A stretch of 64,000 nt of DNA from UBA3537 sp038138145 (GTDB lineage: Bacteria; Bacteroidota; Bacteroidia; Flavobacteriales; Flavobacteriaceae): assembly GCA_038138145.1 (NCBI GenBank), contig JAYQDD010000001.1, forward strand, positions 372,001-436,000, given 5' to 3'. Position 1 is the first letter of the stretch. Every line of letters starts with the position of its first letter. Positions 42,253-51,568 of the stretch are shown piece by piece. The notes beneath the pieces were generated by a model. The model saw only the letters and a list, made by a program, of their open reading frames with translations, made no database searches and was not told the origin of the DNA. The translations under genes were made by a program, and so were the position numbers.

Positions 42253-44154
42253 TTATTTCACTTCTTCAAAGTCAACATCTTCAACATTGTCACCTTCAGC
42301 TTGGGCATCTGAACCTGCTTCTGGGCCTGCCCCACTAGCCGCTTGAGCATCTTGTTGTGCTTTATACATTTCCTCACTGGCAACTTTCCATGCTTCGTTG
42401 ATTTTTTCTAACGCAGGGTCAATCACCGCAAGGTCTTTGGTTTCATATGCTTTTTTCAATTCTTCCAAAGCAGTTTCAATTGGTTGTTTTTTATCATCTG
42501 ATAATTTATCCCCAAATTCTTTGAGTTGCTTTTCAGTTTGAAAAATCATCGCATCAGCACTGTTGAGCTTATCTGCAGTTTCTTTTGCTTTTGCATCTGC
42601 TTCAGCATTGGCTTCAGCATCTTGCTTCATTTTTTCGATTTCTTCTTCGGTCAATCCAGATGAAGCTTCAATACGAATGTCTTGAGATTTGTTTGTGGCC
42701 TTGTCTGTTGCAGAAACTTTAATGATTCCATTGGCATCAATATCAAAAGTCACTTCAATTTGAGGAACTCCACGTTGAGCTGGTGGAATACCGTCCAAAT
42801 GGAAACGTCCAATAGTTTTGTTGTCTCCAGCCATCGCACGCTCTCCTTGCAGTACATGAATTTCTACAGAGGGTTGATTGTCAGCCGCAGTAGAAAACAC
42901 CTGTGATTTCTTGGTTGGAATGGTTGTGTTGGCTTCAATTAATTTAGTCATCACATTACCCATGGTTTCAATACCAAGAGAAAGTGGAGTTACATCCAAA
43001 AGCAATACATCTTTGACATCACCAGTAAGTACACCACCTTGAATAGCAGCACCAACGGCCACAACCTCATCAGGGTTAACGCCTTTATTTGGCTTTTTGC
43101 CAAAAAATTGTTCAACAGCATCCTGAACAGCTGGAATACGTGTAGATCCACCAACCAAAATAATTTCGTCGATATCACTCTTCGACAAACCAGCAGCTTT
43201 AAGGGCTGTCTCACATGGTTTGATTGTGCGCTTTACGAGGTCATCAATCAGTTGTTCAAACTTCGCGCGAGATAATGTACGTACCAAGTGTTTTGGACCA
43301 CTGGCTGTAGCAGTTACATATGGTAAATTGATTTCTGTCTGTGCAGAAGACGATAATTCTATTTTGGCTTTTTCAGCAGCTTCTTTCAAACGCTGAAGTG
43401 CCATAGGGTCTTTTCTGAGGTCTATACTTTCATCATTGTTAAACTCATCTGCCAACCAGTTGATGATTTTTTCATCAACATCATCACCTCCAAGATGGGT
43501 ATCTCCATCTGTAGCAAGTACTTCAAAAACACCATCGCCAAGTTCCAGAATAGAAACATCGTGAGTACCACCACCAAAGTCAAAAACAACTATGGTTTGG
43601 TCTTTTCCTTTTTTATCTAATCCATAGGCCAATGCCGCAGCTGTGGGTTCATTGATGATTCTACGGACTTTTAATCCTGCAATTTCTCCAGCTTCTTTTG
43701 TGGCTTGACGCTGTGCATCATTAAAGTATGCTGGAACAGTTACAACCGCTTCGCTAACTTCTTGATCTAAAAACTCTTCAGCAGTTTTTTTCATTTTTTG
43801 AAGTACCATGGCCGAAAGTTCTTGTGGCGTATACAAACGTCCATCGATATCGACACGAGGCGTATCATTATCCCCTTTTACAACTTTATAAGGAACTCGC
43901 CCTACTTCTTGTTTAGATTCAGAGAACTTATTCCCCATGAATCGCTTAATGGAGTAGACTGTTTTTTCTGGATTAGTTACCGCTTGACGCTTGGCAGGGT
44001 CCCCTACTTTGATTTCACCGCCTTCTACAAAGGCAATCACAGAAGGGGTTGTACGACGACCTTCAGCATTTGTGATGACTACAGGCTCATTACCTTCCAT
44101 TACAGAAACACATGAGTTGGTTGTTCCTAAATCGATTCCAATTATTTTACTCAT
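42253..44154 (-). CDS. dnaK: Chaperone DnaK (Hsp70)
   Basis: A full-length 633-residue Hsp70. The ATPase domain starts GIDLGTTNSCVSV and has VPAYFNDAQRQATK, FDFGGGTHDVS and VGGSTRIP; the substrate domain (about 390-510) and helical lid follow, ending in the conserved acidic tail EDVDFEEVK. It is not next to dnaJ or grpE. The upstream region contains a TATGAC-N14-TGTGTC element (44245-44220), suggesting alternative-sigma or stress control; no CIRCE operator is seen. Confidence 0.97.
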   Translation of the reverse strand: MSKIIGIDLGTTNSCVSVMEGNEPVVITNAEGRRTTPSVIAFVEGGEIKVGDPAKRQAVTNPEKTVYSIKRFMGNKFSESKQEVGRVPYKVVKGDNDTPRVDIDGRLYTPQELSAMVLQKMKKTAEEFLDQEVSEAVVTVPAYFNDAQRQATKEAGEIAGLKVRRIINEPTAAALAYGLDKKGKDQTIVVFDFGGGTHDVSILELGDGVFEVLATDGDTHLGGDDVDEKIINWLADEFNNDESIDLRKDPMALQRLKEAAEKAKIELSSSAQTEINLPYVTATASGPKHLVRTLSRAKFEQLIDDLVKRTIKPCETALKAAGLSKSDIDEIILVGGSTRIPAVQDAVEQFFGKKPNKGVNPDEVVAVGAAIQGGVLTGDVKDVLLLDVTPLSLGIETMGNVMTKLIEANTTIPTKKSQVFSTAADNQPSVEIHVLQGERAMAGDNKTIGRFHLDGIPPAQRGVPQIEVTFDIDANGIIKVSATDKATNKSQDIRIEASSGLTEEEIEKMKQDAEANAEADAKAKETADKLNSADAMIFQTEKQLKEFGDKLSDDKKQPIETALEELKKAYETKDLAVIDPALEKINEAWKVASEEMYKAQQDAQAASGAGPEAGSDAQAEGDNVEDVDFEEVK

Positions 44155-44219
44155 AATTTATGGTGTTATTTTAATTTTTTAAATTTTATACATCAATTAC
44201 CTGTCAATCATTATGCCAT

Positions 44220-44245
44220 GACACAAAATATGACAAGGTGTCATA
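44220..44245 (-). promoter_or_regulatory. TATGAC-N14-TGTGTC element upstream of dnaK, copy D
   Basis: On the minus strand TATGAC (44245-44240), 14 bases, TGTGTC (44225-44220), about 66 bases before the dnaK ATG. It differs from copies A-C in one base. The region is rich in TGACA/TGTCA half-sites, including the perfect inverted repeat ATGACA-AGG-TGTCAT at 44230-44244. On the plus strand a weaker form, CATGAC-N14-GGTGTC (44217-44242), faces panB. Confidence 0.55.
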
Positions 44246-44292
44246 ATAATACATTTCTTTTTCACTATTTTTACCAAAAATATTAGGACTAT

Positions 44293-45108
44293 ATGGCAAA
44301 CAAAAAAGAATATAAACGCGTCACAGTCAAGTCTTTAGTGGAGATGAAAGCTGCGAAAGAAAAAATTTCAATGCTTACCGCGTACGATTTCACTACGGCC
44401 AAAATTGTGGACGGTGCAGGTGTTGATGTAATCCTTGTGGGTGACTCGGCGAGTAATGTCATGGCGGGACACGAAACAACCTTACCCATCACCTTAGATC
44501 AAATGATTTATCATGCATCTGCAGTAGTTCGCGCCATTGAACGTGCACTCGTAGTGGTCGATTTGCCTTTTGGGACTTACCAAAGTGATTCTAAAAAAGC
44601 ATTGCGTTCTGCCATCCGTATCATGAAAGAAAGTGGTGGACATGCTGTGAAATTAGAAGGTGGTAAAGAAATCAAAGACTCCATAAACAAGATACTTAAT
44701 GCTGGAATTCCTGTCATGGGACACCTTGGACTTACTCCGCAATCTATTTATAAATTTGGTACTTACTCTGTTCGTGCCAAAGAACAACAAGAAGCCATGC
44801 AACTTATGGAGGATGCAAAAATGTTGGAACGTGTGGGGTGTTTTGCACTTGTTCTTGAGAAAATCCCTGCTAAACTAGCCAAAAAAGTTGCCGAAAGTAT
44901 CAGCATACCTGTTATTGGAATTGGTGCTGGCACTGATGTCGATGGACAGGTTTTGGTACTTCATGACATGATTGGAATGACTCATGAGTTTAATCCTCGA
45001 TTCCTAAGACGCTACATGAACTTGTTTGAATCCATGACAAAAGCCATAAGTCAATACGTCAATGATGTAAAGTCGTCTGATTTTCCAAATGCAGACGAGC
45101 AATACTAA
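44293..45108 (+). CDS. panB: 3-Methyl-2-oxobutanoate hydroxymethyltransferase
   Basis: This enzyme adds a hydroxymethyl group from 5,10-methylene-THF to ketoisovalerate, the first step of pantothenate and CoA synthesis. The 271 residues show MLTAYDFTTAKIVD, DVILVGDSASNVMAGHETTLPITLDQM and GHLGLTPQS, with VIGIGAGTDVDGQVLVLHD near the C terminus. The rluA-family gene starts 2 bases downstream, so they form one unit. The upstream region is shared with dnaK. Confidence 0.95.
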   Translation: MANKKEYKRVTVKSLVEMKAAKEKISMLTAYDFTTAKIVDGAGVDVILVGDSASNVMAGHETTLPITLDQMIYHASAVVRAIERALVVVDLPFGTYQSDSKKALRSAIRIMKESGGHAVKLEGGKEIKDSINKILNAGIPVMGHLGLTPQSIYKFGTYSVRAKEQQEAMQLMEDAKMLERVGCFALVLEKIPAKLAKKVAESISIPVIGIGAGTDVDGQVLVLHDMIGMTHEFNPRFLRRYMNLFESMTKAISQYVNDVKSSDFPNADEQY

Positions 45109-45110
45109 TC

Positions 45111-45809
45111 ATGTCCAGAGTTGTCACAAATGCGTCTAATGTACAGGTGTTATATGAAGACAATCACCTCATAGCAGTCAATAAACGTGTTGGTGACATC
45201 GTACAAGGCGATAAAACCAACGACCCTCCACTTTCAGAAATTGTTAAGGTATACCTCAAACAAAAATACAACAAACCTGGTGCAGTGTTTTTAGGAGTTG
45301 TTCATCGTTTGGATCGACCAACTTCAGGACTGGTTATTTTTGCAAAAACATCCAAAGCATTGAAGCGTATGAATCAACTGTTTGTCGATAAAAAAATTGA
45401 TAAAACCTATTGGGCGCTGGTAAGAAATGCACCACAACAACAAAAAGACACCTTGACCCATTGGTTGAAAAAAAATCCAAAAACAAACACGACCAAAGTT
45501 TATCCCAAAGAAGTTAAAGACAGTAAAAAAGCGATTTTACACTACAAAATACTATCGAAATTACAGCGTTATTCGCTGTTAGAAATAACATTAGAAACAG
45601 GTCGATCCCATCAAATTAGAAGCCAAATGGCGTATATTGGTTGTCCTATCAAAGGCGATTTGAAATATGGGGCTAAGCGCAGTAACACAGATGGCGGAAT
45701 TCATCTGCATGCAAAAAAGGTACAATTTATTCATCCTGTTTCAAAAGATTCCATTACCATCAATGCTTCACTTCCAGATGAAAAATTGTGGAATGAATGC
45801 CAAAAATGA
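45111..45809 (+). CDS. RluA-family pseudouridine synthase
   Basis: A 232-residue enzyme that isomerises specific uridines in rRNA or tRNA. The catalytic Asp is in GVVHRLDRPTSGLVIFAKT (about 63-81), and the RluA pattern ETGRSHQIRSQMA is present. No N-terminal S4 domain is seen, unlike RluC or RluD. The RNA target cannot be decided from sequence. It lies between panB and the aldehyde dehydrogenase gene in one direction. Confidence 0.88.
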   Translation: MSRVVTNASNVQVLYEDNHLIAVNKRVGDIVQGDKTNDPPLSEIVKVYLKQKYNKPGAVFLGVVHRLDRPTSGLVIFAKTSKALKRMNQLFVDKKIDKTYWALVRNAPQQQKDTLTHWLKKNPKTNTTKVYPKEVKDSKKAILHYKILSKLQRYSLLEITLETGRSHQIRSQMAYIGCPIKGDLKYGAKRSNTDGGIHLHAKKVQFIHPVSKDSITINASLPDEKLWNECQK

Positions 45810-45816
45810 TTTAATT

Positions 45817-47196
45817 ATGACAGAACTAAAACAACTCATAGAGCAACAAAAAGTATTTTTTAATACGGGCAAAACAAGAGATTTGTCGTTTATAAAATCA
45901 ACCTTGATTCAGCTTAAAAAAAGCATTTTAAAGAATGAAGAAGCTATATTTGAAGCACTACATAAAGATTTTAAAAAATCTAAATTTGAGGCTTATTTTA
46001 GTGAAATCGGTATTTTGATCTCGGAGATTGACATGACGCTCAAGAATTTGAACGCATGGACAAAACCCAAAAAAGTACGCGCCGCTGCGCTTAACTTTCC
46101 TTCTAGGGACTATATCTACAGCGAACCTTATGGGCAAGTTTTAGTGATCGCCCCATGGAATTACCCTTTTCAGTTGGCTATAGCCCCCGCAATTTCGGCC
46201 ATAGCGGCTGGAAATACGGTCGTTTTAAAACCTAGTGAACTGACAAGCCATACCGCTCAAATCATTGAAGATATCTTATCAGAAATATTTGACAAAGCGC
46301 ACCTTTATGTGGTTCAAGGTGGAATACCAGAAACTACAGCGCTGCTCAACGAACGATGGGACTATATATTCTTTACGGGAAGTGTTCCTGTAGGGAAAAT
46401 TGTAGCCAAGGCCGCTGCGCAGTACATGACCCCTGTAACCCTCGAACTGGGAGGCAAAAATCCTTGTATCATTGATGATAGTGTTGATCTAAAATTAACG
46501 GCCAAACGCTTGGTTTGGGGCAAATTCGTGAATGCAGGGCAAACATGTATTGCTCCAGATTATCTCATCGTAGAACACAGCATCAAAGCTAAGCTAATTG
46601 ACCATTTAAAAACCGAAATTATAAAGGCCTTCGGCAAAGACCCTAAAACGTCAATAGATTATCCACGTATCGTCAATACGCGAAATTTAGAACGGCTTTC
46701 CAAGATGCTTCAAGGCGTAAATGTGGTGCATGGAGGTCAAATTGATGCTGAAGACAATTATTTAGCCCCGACCTTAGTAGATAACCCTGATTTGAACAGC
46801 ACACTTATGGAAGGTGAAATTTTTGGGCCCATTTTACCCATTTTGAGTTATTCCACAAAAGAAGAGATTGAAAGTGTTGTAAATCGCTACGAAAAACCAT
46901 TGGGCTTTTATGTATTTTCAAATAGAAAAAAATTCTACAATACGCTCATAAAAAAATACAGCTTTGGGGGAGGTTCAGTAAACGACACTATGATCCATTT
47001 TGGAAACCCAAGATTGCCTTTTGGTGGGGTTGGCGAAAGTGGTATTGGCGCATACCACGGACGACTCGGTTTTGATACATTTTCACACAAAAAAGGCATT
47101 ACTATAAAAGCCAATTGGTTGGATATTCCTTTGCGTTATGCACCCTACACAAATAAGCTAAAAAAGATTAAAAAGGCATTTAAATGGTTTGGCTAA
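45817..47196 (+). CDS. Class 3-type aldehyde dehydrogenase
   Basis: A 459-residue NAD(P)+-dependent aldehyde dehydrogenase of the fatty-aldehyde/ALDH3 type. The catalytic Cys is in VNAGQTCIAPDY, the general-base Glu in TLELGGKNP, and the coenzyme loop in FTGSVPVGK. APWNYPFQLAI and the C-terminal PFGGVGESGIGAYHG are typical. I start at ATG 45817, 7 bases after the pseudouridine synthase stop; the open frame extends back into that gene. The substrate is unknown. Confidence 0.88.
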   Translation: MTELKQLIEQQKVFFNTGKTRDLSFIKSTLIQLKKSILKNEEAIFEALHKDFKKSKFEAYFSEIGILISEIDMTLKNLNAWTKPKKVRAAALNFPSRDYIYSEPYGQVLVIAPWNYPFQLAIAPAISAIAAGNTVVLKPSELTSHTAQIIEDILSEIFDKAHLYVVQGGIPETTALLNERWDYIFFTGSVPVGKIVAKAAAQYMTPVTLELGGKNPCIIDDSVDLKLTAKRLVWGKFVNAGQTCIAPDYLIVEHSIKAKLIDHLKTEIIKAFGKDPKTSIDYPRIVNTRNLERLSKMLQGVNVVHGGQIDAEDNYLAPTLVDNPDLNSTLMEGEIFGPILPILSYSTKEEIESVVNRYEKPLGFYVFSNRKKFYNTLIKKYSFGGGSVNDTMIHFGNPRLPFGGVGESGIGAYHGRLGFDTFSHKKGITIKANWLDIPLRYAPYTNKLKKIKKAFKWFG

Positions 47197-47210
47197 ATCT
47201 ACAAAAAAGA

Positions 47211-47262
47211 ACTATAAGTTTTACTTATAGTAAATAATTAAAATATTGATTTTCAATATTTT
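47211..47262. repeat. Two adjacent AT-rich hairpins
   Basis: ACTATAAG/CTTATAGT (47211-47231, loop of 5) and AAAATATTGA/TCAATATTTT (47240-47262, loop of 3) lie between the convergent aldehyde dehydrogenase gene and the comM remnant. They may act as weak terminators. Confidence 0.45.
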
Positions 47263-47291
47263 ATAAAATTTATATAAAGTTTTAATTTAAT

Positions 47292-48829
47292 TTACCCTAA
47301 CCACCCTTCTCGATCCAAGCTTCGGTACTGAATCGCTTCACTAATGTTTCTGCTTTCTATAGATTTTGACGCTTCAAGGTCGGCAATAGTGCGTGCCACT
47401 TTGAGGATACGGTCATAGGCCCGCGCGGACAAATTTAAACGTTCCATAGCGCTTTTTAAAAGCGCTTTTGATTGTGTGTCCAAAACACAAAATTTTCGAA
47501 TGTGTTTGGTTTGCATTTGCGCGTTGTAATGGACATTTTTTAGTGCATCAAAACGTTTTGTTTGCACTTCACGCGCTTTGGTTACACGAGTTCTGATGAT
47601 AATTGAGGGTTCACCACGACGTTCTTCAGTCAATTTTTCAAAGGGCACAGGCGTTACCTCTACATGTATATCAATACGATCCAACAATGGGCCTGAAATT
47701 TTACCCATATACCGTTGCATTTCGGCTGGTGACGAGGTTACAGGTGATGAGGGGTCATTAAAAAACCCACTTGGGCTTGGATTCATACTGGCGACCAACA
47801 TAAAACTACTTGGGTATGTTACTGTAAATTTTGCTCTCGAAATAGTAACCTCTAAATCTTCCAAGGGTTGACGCATAACCTCAAGCACTGAACGCTTAAA
47901 TTCTGGCAGTTCATCTAAAAACAACACCCCATTGTGCGCCATAGAGATTTCACCGGGCTGAGGGTACTGCCCTCCTCCTACGAGTGCAACATCAGATATG
48001 GTATGGTGAGGCGAACGAAATGGCCGTTGGGTCATCAACCCAGAAGGAGCACGCAAACGTCCTACCACGGAATGAATTTTAGTGGTTTCCAAAGCTTCAT
48101 GTAAGGTCATCGGTGGTAAGATGGACGGTAGTCGTTTGGCTAACATGGTTTTCCCGCTTCCTGGTGGGCCAATGAGAATGATGTTATGCCCTCCAGCGGC
48201 GGCGATTTCCATACAACGCTTGATACTTTCTTGTACTTTGACATCTGCAAAATCAAATTCAGGTTGATCTAATGCTTTTGCAAATTCTTCTTGAATATCA
48301 AATGTGGCAACCTCAATTTCTATGTTTTTATCAAAATGATTGATGACTTCTGTAATATGGTTTGCGCCATAAACTTTAAGCCCTTTTACAATTGCTGCTT
48401 CTTTGGCGTTTTGCTATGGGAGTATGAACCCTTGAAATCCCTCTTCTTTGGCTTTTATAGCGATGGGAAGTGCGCCTTTTATTGGATTTAAACTACCATC
48501 AAGAGACAATTCTCCCATGATGATGTAGCGCTCCAATCTGGTGCTTTGATTTGATTAGAGGCCGCTAAAATCCCCACTGCCAAAGTTAAATCATAAGCAG
48601 AGCCCTCTTTACGCATATCTGCGGGCGACATATTGATGATGATTTTTTTGCCTGGAATTCGAAAGCCATTGTTTTCCAATGCTGCTGCAATTCGAAAATT
48701 ACTTTCTTTAATGGCATTATCAGGGAGTCCTACGAGGTGGTACCCAATCCCATTATCGACATTGACCTCAACCGTGATGGTATGGGCCTCTACGCCAAAA
48801 ACAGCACTTCAATAAACTTTGTTTAGCAT
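47292..48829 (-). pseudogene. comM: Disrupted comM/yifB (Mg-chelatase-like AAA+ protein)
   Basis: An intact ComM of about 510 residues promotes branch migration during integration of DNA taken up by transformation. Here three lesions break it. From ATG 48829 the frame reads MLNKVY then TGA at codon 7 (48811-48809) before SAVFGVEAHTITVEV. One base is missing near 48540, where KAP would pass to LERYIIMGELSLDGS. TAG at 48416-48414 interrupts ILP and QNAKEAAIVKG. The C-terminal 306 codons are open and hold Walker A (GPPGSGKTMLAK), the Walker B region (GVLFLDELPEF) and the sensor region. All parts remain recognisable, so decay is recent. Confidence 0.85.
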
Positions 48830-48888
48830 AAGATAGATTTGAGATTTTAAAATTAGAAAAAATATCAAAACTATTGTCATTCATTATA

Positions 48889-48943
48889 AATGTTAATGTT
48901 TGTTTAATTATTAAAATAAAAACTTGAACAAGTCATATTTTTG
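48889..48943 (+). promoter_or_regulatory. Promoter with upstream 21-base element, copy 1
   Basis: The element AATGTTAAT-G-TTTGTTTAATT (48889-48909) stands exactly 47 bases, first base to first base, before TATTTTTG (48936-48943), which is 17 bases before the TetR-like start codon. There is no TTG at the usual -33 distance. The same element at the same distance occurs at 54540, pointing to an activator or repressor site. Confidence 0.6.
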
Positions 48944-48960
48944 TAAAAATCAATTTCCCT

Positions 48961-49617
48961 ATGGCAAAAAATACAAAACTTACCAAAGACAAACTTATTG
49001 CGTTGTACATGAACAGCGTACTTGAGCACAACGGAACACCAAAAAGCGTATACACATTCGCCAAAATGAATAAGTTCGAGGAATCAGAATTCTATAGTTT
49101 TTTTGGTTCATTTGAAGCGTTAGAATCTTCAATTTTTGAAACTTTTTTCGACAACACCATCAAAACCCTCGAAAAAAGCAAAGACTACAAGAGCTACGAC
49201 GACCAAAATCGATTGTTGAGTTTTTATTTTACATTTTTTGGGAATCTAACCGCCAACCGTAGCTATGTTACCCAAGCACTTCACAGCACCAAAGGAGGGT
49301 TGAATCATCTGAAAAAACTAAAATCCTTACGCAAAAAGTTTTTAGAATTTGTTGATCAACTTGATTTGAGTGGGCTTGAACTAAAAAACAAACGCATTGA
49401 TGAGATCAAAGATAGCGTGGTCAATGAATCCTATTGGGTACAAATGCTCGTGACCTTAAAATTTTGGTTAGACGACGACTCGGCCGATTTTGAAAAAACG
49501 GACCTCTTTATCGAAAAATCTATAGCTGCAAGTTTCGAATTGGCGCATACAAAACCTCTTAAAAGCGTGGTTGACTTCGGTAAATTTTTGTTTAAAGAAA
49601 AAATGGGTGCACATTAA
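48961..49617 (+). CDS. TetR-like regulator heading the light-damage island
   Basis: A 218-residue protein. An N-terminal helix-turn-helix-like region (about 8-55, TKDKLIALYMNSVLEHN, then SVYTFAKMNKFEESEFYSFFGSFEALE) resembles TetR family DNA-binding domains. The helical C-terminal part (about 60-218) fits the TetR C-terminal ligand domain. It is possible that it no longer binds DNA, as some flavobacterial versions are annotated by the C-terminal domain only. The AarF kinase gene starts with a one-base overlap of its stop, so the two are coupled. Confidence 0.75.
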   Translation: MAKNTKLTKDKLIALYMNSVLEHNGTPKSVYTFAKMNKFEESEFYSFFGSFEALESSIFETFFDNTIKTLEKSKDYKSYDDQNRLLSFYFTFFGNLTANRSYVTQALHSTKGGLNHLKKLKSLRKKFLEFVDQLDLSGLELKNKRIDEIKDSVVNESYWVQMLVTLKFWLDDDSADFEKTDLFIEKSIAASFELAHTKPLKSVVDFGKFLFKEKMGAH

Positions 49618-50927
49618 TGAAATCTATCGACCGTATCCCTACCTCGAAACTACAGCGTGCTTCCAAAATCGTATCTACTGGAGCGAAAGTTGGTGTAAAT
49701 TACCTTAAATACTACAGCGAAAAACTCAGTAAATCTGAAGAAGTCGCCAAAGAAAATTTAAACAAAAACAATGCTGAAGATATCTATGGAGGATTAAAGC
49801 AGCTTAAAGGGAGTGCATTAAAAGTAGCGCAAATGCTAAGCATGGAAAAAAACATTCTTCCACGAGCTTACGTAGAAAAATTTTCGCTTGCACAGTTCTC
49901 GGTTCCTCCTCTATCCTCGCCTCTAGTCGTAAAAACGTTTAAAAAATATTTTGGCCAATCTCCTGAGGTTATTTTTGATGAGTTTGATGCCAACTCGGTC
50001 AATGCTGCTAGCATAGGACAAGTACACAAAGCTAAAAAAAATGGTAAAGAACTTGCCGTGAAAATCCAATATCCTGGTGTTGCGGATAGTATAAAATCCG
50101 ATTTAGCTTTGGTAAAACCCATTGCGCTAAAAATGTTTAACATTAATGCAAAAGACTCAGACAAATACTTTAGGGAAGTTGAAGACAAACTCACAGAAGA
50201 AACAGATTATTGTCTAGAAATTGAACAAAGTAAAGAGATTGCTAAAGCTTGTGCCCACATTCCTAACCTACTTTTCCCATCATATTACAATGAATTGTCC
50301 TCCAACAGAATTCTGACAATGGATTTTATGAAGGGAGAACACCTTTCTGAATTTGTAAAGCACAACTCCGATAAAGAAAAATCTAACCGCTTAGGCCAAG
50401 CATTGTGGGATTTTTATATGCATCAAATTCACAATCTAAAAAAAGTGCATGCAGATCCACACCCAGGGAATTTTCTTATCAACAATGACGCTCAACTTAT
50501 TGCGCTAGACTTTGGATGCATGAAGGTTATTCCAGAGGCATTTTACACCCCCTACTTCGAACTTGCAGATAAATCAGTAATTGATAACAGCATCCGTTTT
50601 TCAGAAAAACTCTATGAATTGGAAATTTTAACTTCTAAGGACACTGAAGAAGAAATCACTTTTTTCACAGCCATGTTTCATGAATTACTCAGTGTATTTA
50701 CGCTCCCTTTTCAAAAAGAGGTTTTTGACTTTTCAGATCCAGAATTTTTTGGAAAAATTGGCGATTTGGCCGAACGGTATAGCCAAAATACTGAGCTGCG
50801 AAAATTCAATAGCAATAGAGGATCAAAACATTTTATTTATATGAATCGAACCTTTTTTGGGCTTTATAATCTCATGTTTGATTTAAAAGCAAATGAGGTT
50901 AAAATTAATCAATTCCAACACTACTAA
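49617..50927 (+). CDS. AarF/UbiB (ABC1) family atypical kinase
   Basis: A 436-residue protein of the ABC1/ADCK family. It has the KxGQ-type motif GLKQLKGSALKVAQMLS (about 57-73), the Ala-rich loop ASIGQVHKAKKNGKELAVKIQYPGV, and catalytic HADPHPGNFLI and ALDFGCMK. Members act on quinone synthesis or lipid handling; here the host makes menaquinone. The gene lies between the TetR-like protein and the flavin reductase with one-base overlaps on each side. Co-localisation with photolyases suggests a role in light or oxidative stress (inference). Confidence 0.88.
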   Translation: MKSIDRIPTSKLQRASKIVSTGAKVGVNYLKYYSEKLSKSEEVAKENLNKNNAEDIYGGLKQLKGSALKVAQMLSMEKNILPRAYVEKFSLAQFSVPPLSSPLVVKTFKKYFGQSPEVIFDEFDANSVNAASIGQVHKAKKNGKELAVKIQYPGVADSIKSDLALVKPIALKMFNINAKDSDKYFREVEDKLTEETDYCLEIEQSKEIAKACAHIPNLLFPSYYNELSSNRILTMDFMKGEHLSEFVKHNSDKEKSNRLGQALWDFYMHQIHNLKKVHADPHPGNFLINNDAQLIALDFGCMKVIPEAFYTPYFELADKSVIDNSIRFSEKLYELEILTSKDTEEEITFFTAMFHELLSVFTLPFQKEVFDFSDPEFFGKIGDLAERYSQNTELRKFNSNRGSKHFIYMNRTFFGLYNLMFDLKANEVKINQFQHY

Positions 50928-51565
50928 TGATACATTTAAGACGCCAAGATTTTGAAGAATTAGATCATATTTTTAGAATTAATCTAATCAATAGTTGCTC
51001 TGGATTTAAGTCCGCCAACCTTATTGGAACAAAGTCAAATTCTGGCATTGCAAACGTTGCTGTCTTCAGTTCTGTCACCCATTTGGGTTCTAACCCTCCA
51101 CTACTGGGAGTCATTTTTAGACCGGTTACAGATGTTCCAAGAAACACCTATGAAAACATCAAAAAAACAGGACAATTTACCATTAACCATATCGATGCAT
51201 CTATAATTGAAGATGCGCATCATACTTCGGCAAAATACAATAAAGAAATATCTGAATTTGATATAACTGCCCTTGAGGAAGAATACAAAAATGGATGGCA
51301 TGCTCCTTTTGTGAAAAACGCACCGATACAAATGGCACTTACGTATTGCGAAGAATACGAGATCAAAGCAAATAATACGATCCAACTGATTGGTGAAATC
51401 AAGGATTTGTTTGTTCGTCCGGATTTATTAGAAGATGATGGATTCATCAATTTATCGAAAGCCAATATTGTAGCCATCAATGGATTAGATGGATATACTG
51501 TTCCAGAACTTAAAGAACGTATTCCATACCAACGTCCAAAGAGTACGTTAAGTATTAAAAAATAA
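50927..51565 (+). CDS. Flavin reductase family protein (flavin-binding split barrel)
   Basis: A 212-residue FMN/FAD-binding protein. The split-barrel pattern includes NSCSGFKSANLIGTKSNSG, NVAVFSSVTHLGSNPPLLGVIFRP and FTINHIDASIIEDAHHTSAKY. It may supply reduced flavin, which photolyases need (FADH-), but this is inference from position. The DUF2256 gene begins 3 bases after its stop. Confidence 0.85.
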   Translation: MIHLRRQDFEELDHIFRINLINSCSGFKSANLIGTKSNSGIANVAVFSSVTHLGSNPPLLGVIFRPVTDVPRNTYENIKKTGQFTINHIDASIIEDAHHTSAKYNKEISEFDITALEEEYKNGWHAPFVKNAPIQMALTYCEEYEIKANNTIQLIGEIKDLFVRPDLLEDDGFINLSKANIVAINGLDGYTVPELKERIPYQRPKSTLSIKK

Positions 51566-51568
51566 CAT

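Noticed and set aside
48488..48679. Separate 63-codon gene inside the comM region
   Set aside because: It is the N-terminal part of ComM left open between the TGA and the frameshift, not an independent gene.
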